A DNA stretch of 49,821 bases. Source: a virus. A program made the position numbers and the translations under genes. The number at the start of each line of letters is the position of its first letter. Position 1 is the first letter of the stretch. The notes beneath the pieces were generated by a model, which was not told the DNA's origin, ran no database searches, and saw only the letters and a program-made list of their open reading frames with translations. The stretch is taken from positions 1 through 49,821 of IMG/VR virus record IMGVR_UViG_3300037504_000304; one strand, given 5' to 3'. Shown in pieces: positions 24,759 through 32,762 of this stretch.

Positions 24759-25604
24759 TTAGCTGGGTTCAACTAGGCGTGGCCGAACGTCTACCCGGAC
24801 ACCAATCAACTGGGCGTCCTCGGCCATAGTGTCTTCGCTTACGTCACGCATTACCCTAACAACCAGCAGGCTATACGAATTGCCTACTCCGAAGTCCCCG
24901 TTTAAGTCTAGGGCGCCGGTTGTACGAACGTGATGCAGTATATTGTCGTTTATGAACGTGTCAGACAGGCTCGCAACGGTCGCGCCGTTGAACGCCTCGT
25001 CAATATCGTCCGTATTATCAAGCTCAGCGACAGCGACGTCAAACTCAACCGTTGGAGTTGACGATGAGTTAGCAGTCCAGTAGACGTGAACGTCCACCGA
25101 ATTTTCACCCCACCCGTAATAAGGCCATGGGATAACCCAATACGCATATTCATCAGAAGCTCCGTCAAAGTCGATTGACGTGAAGTTGACAGCGTTTGTA
25201 GCGGTCTCTGTTTGCGTTGGACCACCCGCGCCACTTGTGGTAGCCGTTATAGCCATTTCGGGCGTAAGAAGTATCGAGAAGTCTGAGACTGTTAGCCATC
25301 CAGAACTAGTAAATGTGGAAAAAAGTTGGTAGTCAATGCCCGGGTCAACCGTGGTCTCGTCAATCTCGCCGGTTGCTAGTGTTATTTGCTTGTTCCCGCT
25401 ACCGGCCTCAATAGTCCCATCAGTATCGATGTTGCCGCTTGTGTCCACAGCCATGAAGGATGAGCCCGCGGGGTTGCCCACCTTGATCGCCTCGCGAACC
25501 CACATGTTCGCAGCCATAGTCATGCCTGGGTGTACCAGAGCCAGCACGATAGCAAGCACGGCTACCGCTGTCACAAGGGCCAGGCTTATGCGAAACGTTC
25601 TCAT
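24759..25604 (-). CDS. Late protein with signal peptide (281 aa)
   Basis: ATG 25604, overlapping the end of the upstream gene, gives a classic export signal: a short basic start (MRTFR), about 22 hydrophobic residues, then GMTMAAN as a plausible cleavage site near residue 30. A farther in-frame start at 25694 would bury it. The mature part is beta-rich and Thr/Ser/Asp-rich, with a jelly-roll-like second half. A secreted or membrane-anchored product from a phage late operon is unusual, and surface display on the host or insertion during assembly are both possible. Confidence 0.62.
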   Translation of the reverse strand: MRTFRISLALVTAVAVLAIVLALVHPGMTMAANMWVREAIKVGNPAGSSFMAVDTSGNIDTDGTIEAGSGNKQITLATGEIDETTVDPGIDYQLFSTFTSSGWLTVSDFSILLTPEMAITATTSGAGGPTQTETATNAVNFTSIDFDGASDEYAYWVIPWPYYGWGENSVDVHVYWTANSSSTPTVEFDVAVAELDNTDDIDEAFNGATVASLSDTFINDNILHHVRTTGALDLNGDFGVGNSYSLLVVRVMRDVSEDTMAEDAQLIGVRVDVRPRLVEPS

Positions 25605-25605
25605 G

Positions 25606-26010
25606 CTAGTTCCCCCGCGCTTGCCCAACAGGCCCCCGGTTACTAACTTCCGCGCGCTTGTTCTTAATCTGCTGTTGGACATCTTCCGCGACACCTCGCA
25701 CCTTCAAAATGCGCTCTGCCTGTTCGAGCGCCTGCTCTTCAGATTCTTTTGACGTATACGTCAAGAACGCATCGTAAGCGTTCATATCGCTCTCTAACCG
25801 ATCCAACTCGTCTTGCACAGGCCCCTTCAGGAACGCCTCGACCGTATCCTGGAAGCGAAATGGGTCCGACTGGAGCAGGTTGTTATTTTGCTCAGCCCTA
25901 ACGTCCTGCTGTGCGTCCACCGGAGGTCTTTCCGCCGACACATACAACCAACCGGCGACACCCACTAGAGCAACGCTCAACGCCGTCATGACCATGTCTG
26001 CTCGTTTCAT
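25606..26010 (-). CDS. Membrane-anchored coiled-coil protein (134 aa)
   Basis: Residues 6-26 are a membrane anchor (MVMTALSVALVGVAGWLYV). The rest is a soluble, Glu/Gln/Asp-rich helix with heptad-like repeats (about 55-115) and a basic Arg/Gly end. This shape resembles an inner-membrane spanin subunit, but the gene is far from the endolysin, so that label is not safe. It overlaps both neighbours by one to a few bases. Confidence 0.55.
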   Translation of the reverse strand: MKRADMVMTALSVALVGVAGWLYVSAERPPVDAQQDVRAEQNNNLLQSDPFRFQDTVEAFLKGPVQDELDRLESDMNAYDAFLTYTSKESEEQALEQAERILKVRGVAEDVQQQIKNKRAEVSNRGPVGQARGN

Positions 26011-26474
26011 TAGAAGAACGTCCTTTCATCCGTAATATCTGCGTTAACCACATTCGCAGAACCCGTTGGGTTCGCAACCGTCGCCAGTTTTAGAGCATTG
26101 CTTGGCACGCTCGTCCCGGAGATAAAATCAAGTTCTGAGCCCGAAGCAGTAACCTTCGCGACCACTATGTCATCACGGTCGCTGCCGGTTGAGTTCGCGG
26201 GAGCGGTCAATTCTTCGCTAGCGGTCTTTCGGAATACTTGAGGATTCCCGTCAGCATCCTCAATGATGGCAATCCCAGCTTTAACCGTGACGCTGCGCGC
26301 TTGCGGAGAGCTTTCAGTCACTTCAAGGATGTCGCCCGGCGAGCTGCCATAGGATATAACGCCTTCAAAGCTCTCGTCGCCACCAGCTACCGCCCGCAAA
26401 GCCGCTATCAGTGCCTCGGAGCTGGTGCTGCTAGTAATCGAACCCGAGCCTCTGTAGTGCGTGGTTGTAGCCAA
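26010..26474 (-). CDS. Small tail-type or fibre-type protein (154 aa)
   Basis: TTG start. A beta-rich protein with Thr/Ser/Gly repeats, and a C-terminus ANVVNADITDERTFF. An ITDER-type ending after an Ala/Val-rich beta region (KLATVANPTGSA) is typical of phage fibre or baseplate-spike proteins that list properties of a trimeric stem. SVTVKAGIAIIEDADGN fits the same group. Likely part of the adsorption apparatus. Confidence 0.55.
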   Translation of the reverse strand: MATTTHYRGSGSITSSTSSEALIAALRAVAGGDESFEGVISYGSSPGDILEVTESSPQARSVTVKAGIAIIEDADGNPQVFRKTASEELTAPANSTGSDRDDIVVAKVTASGSELDFISGTSVPSNALKLATVANPTGSANVVNADITDERTFF

Positions 26475-27026
26475 CTAACTCGCCTCTTGAAGAGCAATGC
26501 CCATCAACTTCGAACAGGACGCGCTTGCGCCGCCATCGGGAGACGACAGCTTGAACATCACCACATCCCCCGGTTGAGCGTCACGTATCACCAAGAATGA
26601 ATCCGCTTCGACGTACTCAACCGAAGCCCAACCCCCGCGCCCCTGGAACCGAACTGGCTCCCCAAGCCCGGGCCCGTTGTAATCAAGAAACCCGTACCGA
26701 ACCGCCCGAAGTTCCCACTGCCCGTACGCGGACGAAGAGCCAGCAACAGGCCACACGATGGTGGCCCGTAGCGGCGACCCGTCGTACCAAGACGGCATGG
26801 TTACCTGCCAGAAACAGTGTTCTTGGCGAGATTCGCCAAACGGAACCGCGACATAATGGTAAAGGTCAGACTGATATGCCTCGGGGTCGCCGCTGCCGAA
26901 GTAGCCCGCCGGGATAGCCGACTCAGCCCCCAACCACAAATGTTCGCTGGTGTTGCCGCCATTAGGCCACGAAAACAAACCCGCAAATAACGCTATCGGT
27001 ACCGCTATATAAGACTTTATACCCAT
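26475..27026 (-). CDS. Late surface-type protein, paralogue A, with signal-like start
   Basis: 183 residues. Residues 1-20 are hydrophobic (IAVPIALFAGLFSWP), a possible export signal. The body shares spaced motifs with the next gene (27026-27559): LWLGAESAIP against IWLSAGDAFP, EHCFWQVTMPSWY against EHCIWIVELPSNY, and FKLSSPDGGAS against FKLSSPTGGAS. The pair is a tandem duplication. Beta-rich, probably a receptor-binding or surface module. Confidence 0.6.
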   Translation of the reverse strand: MGIKSYIAVPIALFAGLFSWPNGGNTSEHLWLGAESAIPAGYFGSGDPEAYQSDLYHYVAVPFGESRQEHCFWQVTMPSWYDGSPLRATIVWPVAGSSSAYGQWELRAVRYGFLDYNGPGLGEPVRFQGRGGWASVEYVEADSFLVIRDAQPGDVVMFKLSSPDGGASASCSKLMGIALQEAS

Positions 27027-27559
27027 CAGAACTCCAACCGTATGCCTAGAACCTTGTCTGTTCCCGCAGATGCGCCCCCAGTCGGCGAGCTTAGCTTAAA
27101 AATAGCAAGGTTACCCGCCTCAGCGGTGGCTCCTCCCAACGTAAGCGCCCCGGACCCAGAGACCCCCTGCAACAAACTAGGACTCCCAGATCCCGCTTCA
27201 GTAAAAGTTATCGCCGTTCCGTAGTCTGAGGCTGACCCGCCTGTAAGAATTGAGTCGTCACGGACACACGCGCCTGAAAAAGACCAGTCTTTTTGTGGCG
27301 ATGGATTGCCGTCCGGGTTCCAAAATATCTCGGCTGTAAATGTTGCGGAATCGGGGTAGTTGCTGGGCAGTTCGACGATCCAAATGCAATGCTCTGTAGA
27401 CGCGTTGTCAAACACAAGTTGTACGCAGTCCAGGTTGTCGCCTAAGGCGGCTGCGGCCGCAGCCGTACACCCGTTCGTCGCTGTGGGGAACGCATCACCC
27501 GCACTTAGCCATATGTTTCGCCTGCCAAGCCCTTGGCCGAAATGCGTTATGGTTCCCAT
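27026..27559 (-). CDS. Late surface-type protein, paralogue B
   Basis: 177 residues, beta-rich and Gly/Ser/Thr-rich, homologous along its length to the 183-residue neighbour but without the hydrophobic N-terminus. The shared C-terminal motif is GNLAIFKLSSPTGGAS...GIRLEF. It lies one base from the large-terminase stop, with ATGA-type coupling to paralogue A. No enzyme motif was seen. Confidence 0.6.
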   Translation of the reverse strand: MGTITHFGQGLGRRNIWLSAGDAFPTATNGCTAAAAAALGDNLDCVQLVFDNASTEHCIWIVELPSNYPDSATFTAEIFWNPDGNPSPQKDWSFSGACVRDDSILTGGSASDYGTAITFTEAGSGSPSLLQGVSGSGALTLGGATAEAGNLAIFKLSSPTGGASAGTDKVLGIRLEF

Positions 27560-29212
27560 CTAAAATGGACCCCTTTCTAGTTCCCACACGCGGTTGCGAA
27601 CCTGCGCGTCATCCGTTTTCGATTCATCCCAAGGCGTCACAAAAGGCATGCCTTCCACGTCCGCGAACACCGACACGTACCCACCTTCATGTAGTATCTG
27701 AGGTACATAACCCGCGCAGTCGAGCGCGTCCCAGTACTTGGGCCGGTCGAACGACAGCATCTGTTGCTCCATGGCGCTGCCTTTCAACCGCTCCTCGTGC
27801 CAGACAAGCCCCTTCTGGTAGTAAGGGACTAGCTGCGAGGCGCGTGCGCGTTTGGCCGCGTCACGGCCCGTACCGTAGTCGCCTTTCGGAGCCGCCCGGC
27901 TCTTCAGCCACACAAACTTGAGCTGTTCCAAACCACGTTGCCGGCGTTCCGTCTCAAACATGTGCTGGATGTGCTCGTCAAGGCCCGTCACCTCAACGCC
28001 GACAACCGGACTGTTGGTGCGGACAGCCAGGTCCAGCGTCTGCCGAAGGATCTCCGCCGGGGTCAGGCGCTCATTGATGAGCGACCGCATATAGATCCCG
28101 TTCACGTCCATGTCCACGGCTGCCGCCAGGATGGCCGTGTACGCGCTATGTTGCTTACTTGTATTTGCGGGATCCACAATAATGAACCGCATGTACTCAG
28201 GACTGCTCTGTAGCTTCAGGTCCTGTTCCCGGTAGTACTTGAACATGTCCTGCGTCCACGAGGCCGTCTCGGTGGCTTGCGGAAGGCACATGAACTCGCG
28301 CGCATAGTTGTCCATCGCGCCCGCTTGCTTTGCCTGCTCAACCTCCGAGGCGATCTGCTCGTCGCTGAACAACTCGGGGACATTCGACACATACGTCGGG
28401 TTGCCCGCATCGTCCTTGCCAAACTTAGCTCGCGGCAGGACGTCGCTCGCCCACCGCGATGAGTCGAGCAGATGTTGCATTAAGGAATCTTCATGCTTTA
28501 GCGTGTCGATGTAGAAGAAACGCCAGGGCGGCTCGGTCTCCGTCTCAGGCCACCGGTTCGTGGTCGGATCCGGGTTGCGGCTCGTGTCAATGCATGGGAG
28601 GACCTCGGAGTAGAACCAGTCGCGGTCCTTGGCTCGGTTCTCTTCGTTCAGCAGCTCTTCATCGTCTTCCAGATCGTCCATGACCAACAACGTAGGCCGA
28701 ACAATCTTGTTCCCCATGTATAGGTTCATGCCGCGGACCGGTTGTCCGCGGCCTTTCGGGACCACCATGCTGATCGGTTGCCCGCTGTCAGGGTCAGAGA
28801 GCATATAGCTCTCCTTGCTGAACGTCAGGTCGACGTCCTCGAAAGACGTTGCCTTCAGATTCCCGAAGGTGCTCCGAATGTACCGGTTATTCAGGAGCAT
28901 CATCTTCAGGTTTTCGGTGTTCTTCTGCGCTTCGCGATAGTTCTTGGACAGGTAGACCACGAACGGCGCTTCCCGATAACAGATAGCGCGGATGATAAGT
29001 AGCTTCGCCAGCGTCGACTTACCGATGCCGCGCGCGCCACAGATGGCCGTGTAGGCTTGATGCTTATCGTCTATGGCTTGGTATACACGGTCCCGAAGGG
29101 CACAGTCAGACCGCGGCCCGTCGAAGATTTCAGGATAGAACATCTTGCCGAAGAACTTGCTGTCCGCATAGCCCCGGGCTAGAATGTCTTGGATGTCCTT
29201 ATCCTGACCCAC
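27560..29212 (-). CDS. terL: Large terminase subunit (packaging ATPase and nuclease)
   Basis: 550 residues with a full set of motifs: Walker A CGARGIGKST (about 58-67), Walker B LLVMDDLEDD (about 175-184), a coupling region near WRFFYIDT, and the RNase H-like nuclease acids D347 in IIVDPAN, E407 in VGVEVTG, and D495/D498 in YWDALDCAG. The enzyme drives DNA into the prohead at the portal and cuts the concatemer. The start is GTG, one base from the previous stop. It lies in the middle of the late operon, well away from the small-terminase candidate at 33543. Confidence 0.93.
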   Translation of the reverse strand: MGQDKDIQDILARGYADSKFFGKMFYPEIFDGPRSDCALRDRVYQAIDDKHQAYTAICGARGIGKSTLAKLLIIRAICYREAPFVVYLSKNYREAQKNTENLKMMLLNNRYIRSTFGNLKATSFEDVDLTFSKESYMLSDPDSGQPISMVVPKGRGQPVRGMNLYMGNKIVRPTLLVMDDLEDDEELLNEENRAKDRDWFYSEVLPCIDTSRNPDPTTNRWPETETEPPWRFFYIDTLKHEDSLMQHLLDSSRWASDVLPRAKFGKDDAGNPTYVSNVPELFSDEQIASEVEQAKQAGAMDNYAREFMCLPQATETASWTQDMFKYYREQDLKLQSSPEYMRFIIVDPANTSKQHSAYTAILAAAVDMDVNGIYMRSLINERLTPAEILRQTLDLAVRTNSPVVGVEVTGLDEHIQHMFETERRQRGLEQLKFVWLKSRAAPKGDYGTGRDAAKRARASQLVPYYQKGLVWHEERLKGSAMEQQMLSFDRPKYWDALDCAGYVPQILHEGGYVSVFADVEGMPFVTPWDESKTDDAQVRNRVWELERGPF

Positions 29213-29617
29213 CTAGTGCAACACCCGACCCTCGATGGTTACGTTGGTGGTGCCAGTGCTTGACGTGGCTTGGAATTTGATCGCGTAGCAGGGAGGGAGT
29301 TCAACCCACGCGGCCCCGCTCTCGGTAGAAGCGAGCACGTGGACCGCGTTGCTCCCGCTGCCGCTGGAATACCGCATCGCGTAGATGTTGGTGTCCGTCC
29401 AGTCGGCATCTTCGAGCAACGTATGCCAGTCCGCCCCCGAGACCGGCTGTACAAGCAGGGAGAGACCGGCGAGGGTCTCACCCGTGTTCTCTACATAAAA
29501 GAAAAGTTCCGTGAAGTTGTTGTTGAGGACGATAGCACTCCCAACGTCCTCAGCAGAGTCCCCCACAGTCCCGTTGGACTCCTCGAACACCTTCACTTCC
29601 CGGTCGAAATACGGCAC
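29213..29617 (-). CDS. Small beta-rich virion-type protein (134 aa)
   Basis: GTG start overlapping the previous TAA. Beta-sandwich composition with Thr/Ser/Asn/Asp turns (IVLNNNFTELFFYVENTGETLAGLSLLVQPV, TTNVTIEGRVLH). The NTG-TLAGL pattern is common in phage fibre-attached or head-decoration proteins. Position just before the large terminase gene gives no firm role. Confidence 0.52.
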   Translation of the reverse strand: MPYFDREVKVFEESNGTVGDSAEDVGSAIVLNNNFTELFFYVENTGETLAGLSLLVQPVSGADWHTLLEDADWTDTNIYAMRYSSGSGSNAVHVLASTESGAAWVELPPCYAIKFQATSSTGTTNVTIEGRVLH

Positions 29618-29806
29618 TTATATCACCTGTCCTTCTTCGAATATCTGGCGCACGTACGCTTTGGCCGCCTCCCAAGGCGTCACGCCGCAACCAGGGTCCC
29701 CATTCTCATCCCATTTCAATTCGAACCATTCCTCGTACCAATAGACCATCTCGACCGCCTGCGGAGGCCAGTCGTGAAAGTCTTCCGGTAGAGCTACAGG
29801 AGGCAT
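29618..29806 (-). CDS. Small hypothetical protein (62 aa), Trp/Glu-rich
   Basis: 62 residues, very acidic and aromatic (YWYEEWFELKWDE, WEAAKAYVRQIFEEG). Likely a small helical fold. It overlaps the upstream gene by 13 bases and leads directly into the next. Not recognised. Might be an assembly chaperone or a head-tail factor. Confidence 0.55.
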   Translation of the reverse strand: MPPVALPEDFHDWPPQAVEMVYWYEEWFELKWDENGDPGCGVTPWEAAKAYVRQIFEEGQVI

Positions 29807-30621
29807 ACCACTATGGCCTCATCATCTGCGTTGTCCGTTGTGGCCGCGGCCGTCAAAACAAGAGTGTCCCGCGTACTAGACGTCGTGGTTACGCTGTCAA
29901 TCGTGTACGTCCCGTCGTTGGCGGACTCTTCAGCACCCATAATGACCACGCTTTCGCCAGCATCCCACTCGTTCCCCCAGGAACCGGACGATAGAATAAG
30001 CTCGCATTCGCTGCTTCCGTTGTCCGCATCTACCTGTATCGCCTGGTCAGACCCTTTCTTGACATCAATCGGCCTTGATTTTAAGTCAATCTCGGCGTCG
30101 GTAACCGCACTCTCGTCCGTGTCACCGGCGGACGACAAATCAACCTCTTCAGCGCTGGTATCGATGTCCAGAATGCGGTAATCCGTGTTGTTTGCGCTGG
30201 TAGAGAACCCCGACAAGGTGATCTCATCGCCAATCTGGAACGTGTTTGAGATAACGGAAAACCCGTCCGTCGCCCCGATGGCAAACGTCAACGTCGCCCA
30301 ACTATTGTTCGCCGCGTTGACCGCGTCGATAGTGATGCTTGTGATAGCGTCGTTCAGGTCGCGGTCGTCCGCAGGGACGTACGTCCAGGCATCGTTAGTA
30401 TCGCCCAGCATGTTGACGCACATCTGCGCAACGTCGTACATCTCTTGCAGCGCCGACCTGTACCGAACGCTTAGCGCATGGTTGCCCTCGCCCGGAGGCT
30501 CCCAGTTCTCGTACATCTTGTCTTCCGTCCGCTGAAGCGCTTTCATCTCGTCACGGACCGCTATCGCGCGCGTCAGCGCCGACTGAAGGGTCTCTATCCT
30601 CTCTGAAATCTTCAGGCTCAT
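29794..30621 (-). CDS. Coiled-coil plus beta-domain protein, paralogous tail with next gene
   Basis: 275 residues: a helical N-terminus to about 75 (ERIETLQSALTRAIAVRDEMKALQ), a middle beta region (about 90-190), and a C-terminal module (about 215-275), GAEESANDGTYTIDSVT...DEAIVV. That module shares the pattern G-E-x-x-N-x-G-x-x-x-x-x-S-V...DE-I-V-I with the tail of the protein encoded at 30618-31169. The repeated beta unit is common in phage fibre and tail proteins. Confidence 0.58.
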   Translation of the reverse strand: MSLKISERIETLQSALTRAIAVRDEMKALQRTEDKMYENWEPPGEGNHALSVRYRSALQEMYDVAQMCVNMLGDTNDAWTYVPADDRDLNDAITSITIDAVNAANNSWATLTFAIGATDGFSVISNTFQIGDEITLSGFSTSANNTDYRILDIDTSAEEVDLSSAGDTDESAVTDAEIDLKSRPIDVKKGSDQAIQVDADNGSSECELILSSGSWGNEWDAGESVVIMGAEESANDGTYTIDSVTTTSSTRDTLVLTAAATTDNADDEAIVVCLL

Positions 30622-31169
30622 GCTGTGAACTGCGTGCCGCTGTAGGCTTCAATGACGATAGATTCGTCGTCCGTGTTCTCAGTAAGCGTCCCAGAGACCG
30701 TCAATACGCCGGACGCATTGGCGCTAACCAAAGTATGCACGCCATTGTTGGCGGTGTCCTCTGCGCTCGAGAGCTTGACGTAATCAACGCTCAAGTAGTA
30801 GTCGTTAAACGTCAGGTTCGAAGCGTTCGACAACGCCGTGATCTGGTGAGGAGTAATCGTGGTGTTCCCACCGCTGTTGGCTATGGCAAAGTAGTCAATC
30901 GCGCCATCAGACGTTACTTTGACAACGTTTCGGTGGGCAACAGAACAATGTGGGATCATTTTGTATCGGATCCCACTGGCTTGTTCACGCGCTTCGTCCA
31001 TAAGCGGTTGCATGATGTCGCTGAGACCCCCGTAGGACCATGACTGGTCCAGAAGCGTGTTCTCATACGCCAAAAGACCGTTCATGCGCTGAATCAGGTT
31101 CAAGATGTCCCATATGACCTGGTCCAGGTTGTCGGCATGCTTACTGAACGGCATGACGCGCGCACTCAT
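30618..31169 (-). CDS. Helical plus beta-domain protein (183 aa)
   Basis: The N-terminal 75 residues are helical (DNLDQVIWDILNLIQRMNGLLAYEN). The C-terminal part (about 130-183) is the AEDTANNGVHTLVSANASGVL...DDESIVI beta module shared with the 275-residue neighbour. The two genes overlap by 4 bases and may encode partner subunits of a fibre or adaptor. Function inferred only from fold type. Confidence 0.58.
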   Translation of the reverse strand: MSARVMPFSKHADNLDQVIWDILNLIQRMNGLLAYENTLLDQSWSYGGLSDIMQPLMDEAREQASGIRYKMIPHCSVAHRNVVKVTSDGAIDYFAIANSGGNTTITPHQITALSNASNLTFNDYYLSVDYVKLSSAEDTANNGVHTLVSANASGVLTVSGTLTENTDDESIVIEAYSGTQFTA

Positions 31170-31414
31170 TGTGCGGTGTCACTCCGGTTATGGTACTTGT
31201 CGGCGTTCCGATCGCCGTCCAAACGCCCCCAAATATCGTGCAGTTCGCCTTCATCGCGGTCCAAACGCTCTTTCAGCGCGCAGCTCCGCTCGTCGCAGAA
31301 CTCTTTCGAGACGGAATCCTTCTTGGACCGCCCCTTAATCCCCGCGATAATCTTGGCTGCAACCACCATGCACAACCCCAGGACACCGTTCCCGATGTTT
31401 TCCAGGTTGTCCAC
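31166..31414 (-). CDS. Small membrane protein with charged C-terminus (82 aa), GTG start
   Basis: Residues 7-25 are hydrophobic (IGNGVLGLCMVVAAKIIAGI). The remainder is helical and charged with two Cys (KEFCDERSCALKERL) and an amphipathic tail. Such small one-span proteins between structural and lysis genes are often holin or antiholin accessories. GTG 31414 shares a base with the stop of the 32-aa gene. Confidence 0.55.
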   Translation of the reverse strand: MDNLENIGNGVLGLCMVVAAKIIAGIKGRSKKDSVSKEFCDERSCALKERLDRDEGELHDIWGRLDGDRNADKYHNRSDTAQ

Positions 31415-31512
31415 TAGCGTTCACGCCCCAGCAGAGGCGCAATGACGCCTAGCGCAATGAAAACTCCAAGGCCGAGCCCCAACCCCATGGCTATCAAGTC
31501 CGATAGCCACAC
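31414..31512 (-). CDS. Tiny predicted membrane peptide (32 aa), GTG start
   Basis: The GTG at 31512 shares a base with the preceding TAG, and the stop TAG (31414-31416) shares a base with the next GTG. Residues about 8-29 form one Gly/Leu/Val/Ile-rich span, followed by a basic end (GRER). Tight coupling on both sides and the clear span make it a credible small holin-like or regulatory membrane peptide. Confidence 0.55.
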   Translation of the reverse strand: MWLSDLIAMGLGLGLGVFIALGVIAPLLGRER

Positions 31513-31832
31513 TAGGCATCCACCCTTTCAGACAAGAAATCGGTAAAATCATCGTCCGTTAGCAGGTCACGGAAGTATTCGCGCAGTTCGCGCTCATTCA
31601 TGTCCTTGCGCATACGCTCCCACCGTTCCTGTTCGTTCCGTTCTTCATGCCAATCGGAGATGATGTCCCCAAGTTCCTGTACCGTCTTCTCGTTGAAGTC
31701 AATGTTGAAGTTGACGCCAACTTCCATGCCTTCCGGAAGGCTCTCACAACAGGTAAGCATCAGCGCAATCCACAGGCAGGTGAGGGCGATAACCGCCCAT
31801 TCGAACGTCTTTGAAGCTGTCCGCAAAGTCAT
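31512..31832 (-). CDS. Membrane or lipoprotein-type lysis-region protein (106 aa)
   Basis: A hydrophobic segment at residues 11-27 is followed by Cys28-Cys29 and an acidic region. The LTCC context is a weak lipobox (the residue before the second Cys is Cys rather than Gly, Ala or Ser). The soluble part is helical and very charged (HEERNEQERWERMRKDMNERELREY). Next to the holin candidate and endolysin, a spanin-like or other lysis role is possible but unproven. Confidence 0.5.
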   Translation of the reverse strand: MTLRTASKTFEWAVIALTCLWIALMLTCCESLPEGMEVGVNFNIDFNEKTVQELGDIISDWHEERNEQERWERMRKDMNERELREYFRDLLTDDDFTDFLSERVDA

Positions 31833-32188
31833 CGGACCTTCCGCTTCTGGACGGCGTCTTCAAGCACGTCTCGCACGAAACTGGTGCCGATTTCGGCCAT
31901 CACGTCCACGCCTCGGGTCTTACCAATGTCGATTGCTAGCGAAAGCGCTCGGTCGCGCGCCTCCCGGCGCTCTTCATCGGTCAATTTACCGTCCTCGCGC
32001 CCGTTCTTCAGGTCGCGCACATAGTTCTCATACACCTCAGTAACGGCTGCATCAACCGCCGACACCGCCGTGGCCCATCGGGTATCTTTCACGCGTCCCC
32101 AATACTCGCTACCCTTGAACCAAGTCAACGCCGTTGAAAGGATCGAGAACAGAATTAGCAACGCTAGCACTAGAACTTCTTCACCCAT
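31829..32188 (-). CDS. Holin-like membrane protein (119 aa)
   Basis: Residues 4-23 are one hydrophobic span (EVLVLALLILFSILSTALTW). A long amphipathic region (KDTRWATAVSAVDAAVTEVYE, then DERREARDRALSLAIDIGKTRG) resembles class-III-like phage holins with a single N-terminal span and a helical cytoplasmic tail. Holins open the inner membrane so the endolysin can reach the wall. It lies 15 bases after the endolysin gene in transcription order. Confidence 0.6.
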   Translation of the reverse strand: MGEEVLVLALLILFSILSTALTWFKGSEYWGRVKDTRWATAVSAVDAAVTEVYENYVRDLKNGREDGKLTDEERREARDRALSLAIDIGKTRGVDVMAEIGTSFVRDVLEDAVQKRKVR

Positions 32189-32202
32189 GTCGTATCAGCC
32201 TC

Positions 32203-32760
32203 CTAAGCCGCATCCAATCGGTTAATCCAACCCCGAATATCGCCGCGTACCCAGTCGTCTTCGTGGACGCGCTGGTTGTAGTACATGCCCGCGTGTATCT
32301 TATAGGCCGCCGTCAAGGTCTGTGCCTCTTCCGTTCTCAAGAACCGGTTAACCCAACGGGCGGTCACGGGACCAAGCGCCCCATCTTCCAGCAGGCCGTC
32401 CATCCAACCATAGCGAACCATGTTGTAGGCTTGCTGAAGAACCAGTTGACCGCGATATTGACCCGTATGCACGCCAAACAAAAGAGCCTGCGTAGCCAAA
32501 CGGGCTTGCTCAACGCCGTCATCAATGCGAATGAGCCCCATGGGAGCCCAGAAGTTGTCGTAGAAGAATTTCTTGCGGTAACGCGGCTCTTTTTTGAGCC
32601 GCTCAACGTCCACCCCGGGCCAGTATCGAAGCGAGATGCCGTACCAGGTCTCGCCTCCTGGGTCGGTTGCGCGGTCCGCGAACCCACCCTCTTTTTCGAC
32701 AAGCACTTCATACGCAGCTTCGAAGTTCCTGGAGCCCCAAGGCAAATCATCAGCCTCCAT
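32203..32760 (-). CDS. Endolysin, glycoside hydrolase family 108
   Basis: 185 residues. The GH108 (N-acetylmuramidase) signature is present: EKEGGFADRATDPGGETWYGIS near the N-terminus, in which E24 in EGG is the expected catalytic acid and DPGG-T-YGI the conserved loop. LQQAYNMVRYGWMDGLLEDGALGP fits the C-terminal PG_binding_3-like part of the family. The enzyme cleaves the peptidoglycan glycan backbone of Gram-negative cells at the end of infection. No signal peptide was seen, so it should depend on the holin. Confidence 0.9.
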   Translation of the reverse strand: MEADDLPWGSRNFEAAYEVLVEKEGGFADRATDPGGETWYGISLRYWPGVDVERLKKEPRYRKKFFYDNFWAPMGLIRIDDGVEQARLATQALLFGVHTGQYRGQLVLQQAYNMVRYGWMDGLLEDGALGPVTARWVNRFLRTEEAQTLTAAYKIHAGMYYNQRVHEDDWVRGDIRGWINRLDAA

Positions 32761-32762
32761 AC

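Noticed and set aside
25606-26010. Inner-membrane spanin label for the anchored coiled coil
   Set aside because: The shape fits, but it is 6 kb from the endolysin and no overlapping lipoprotein gene is present there.
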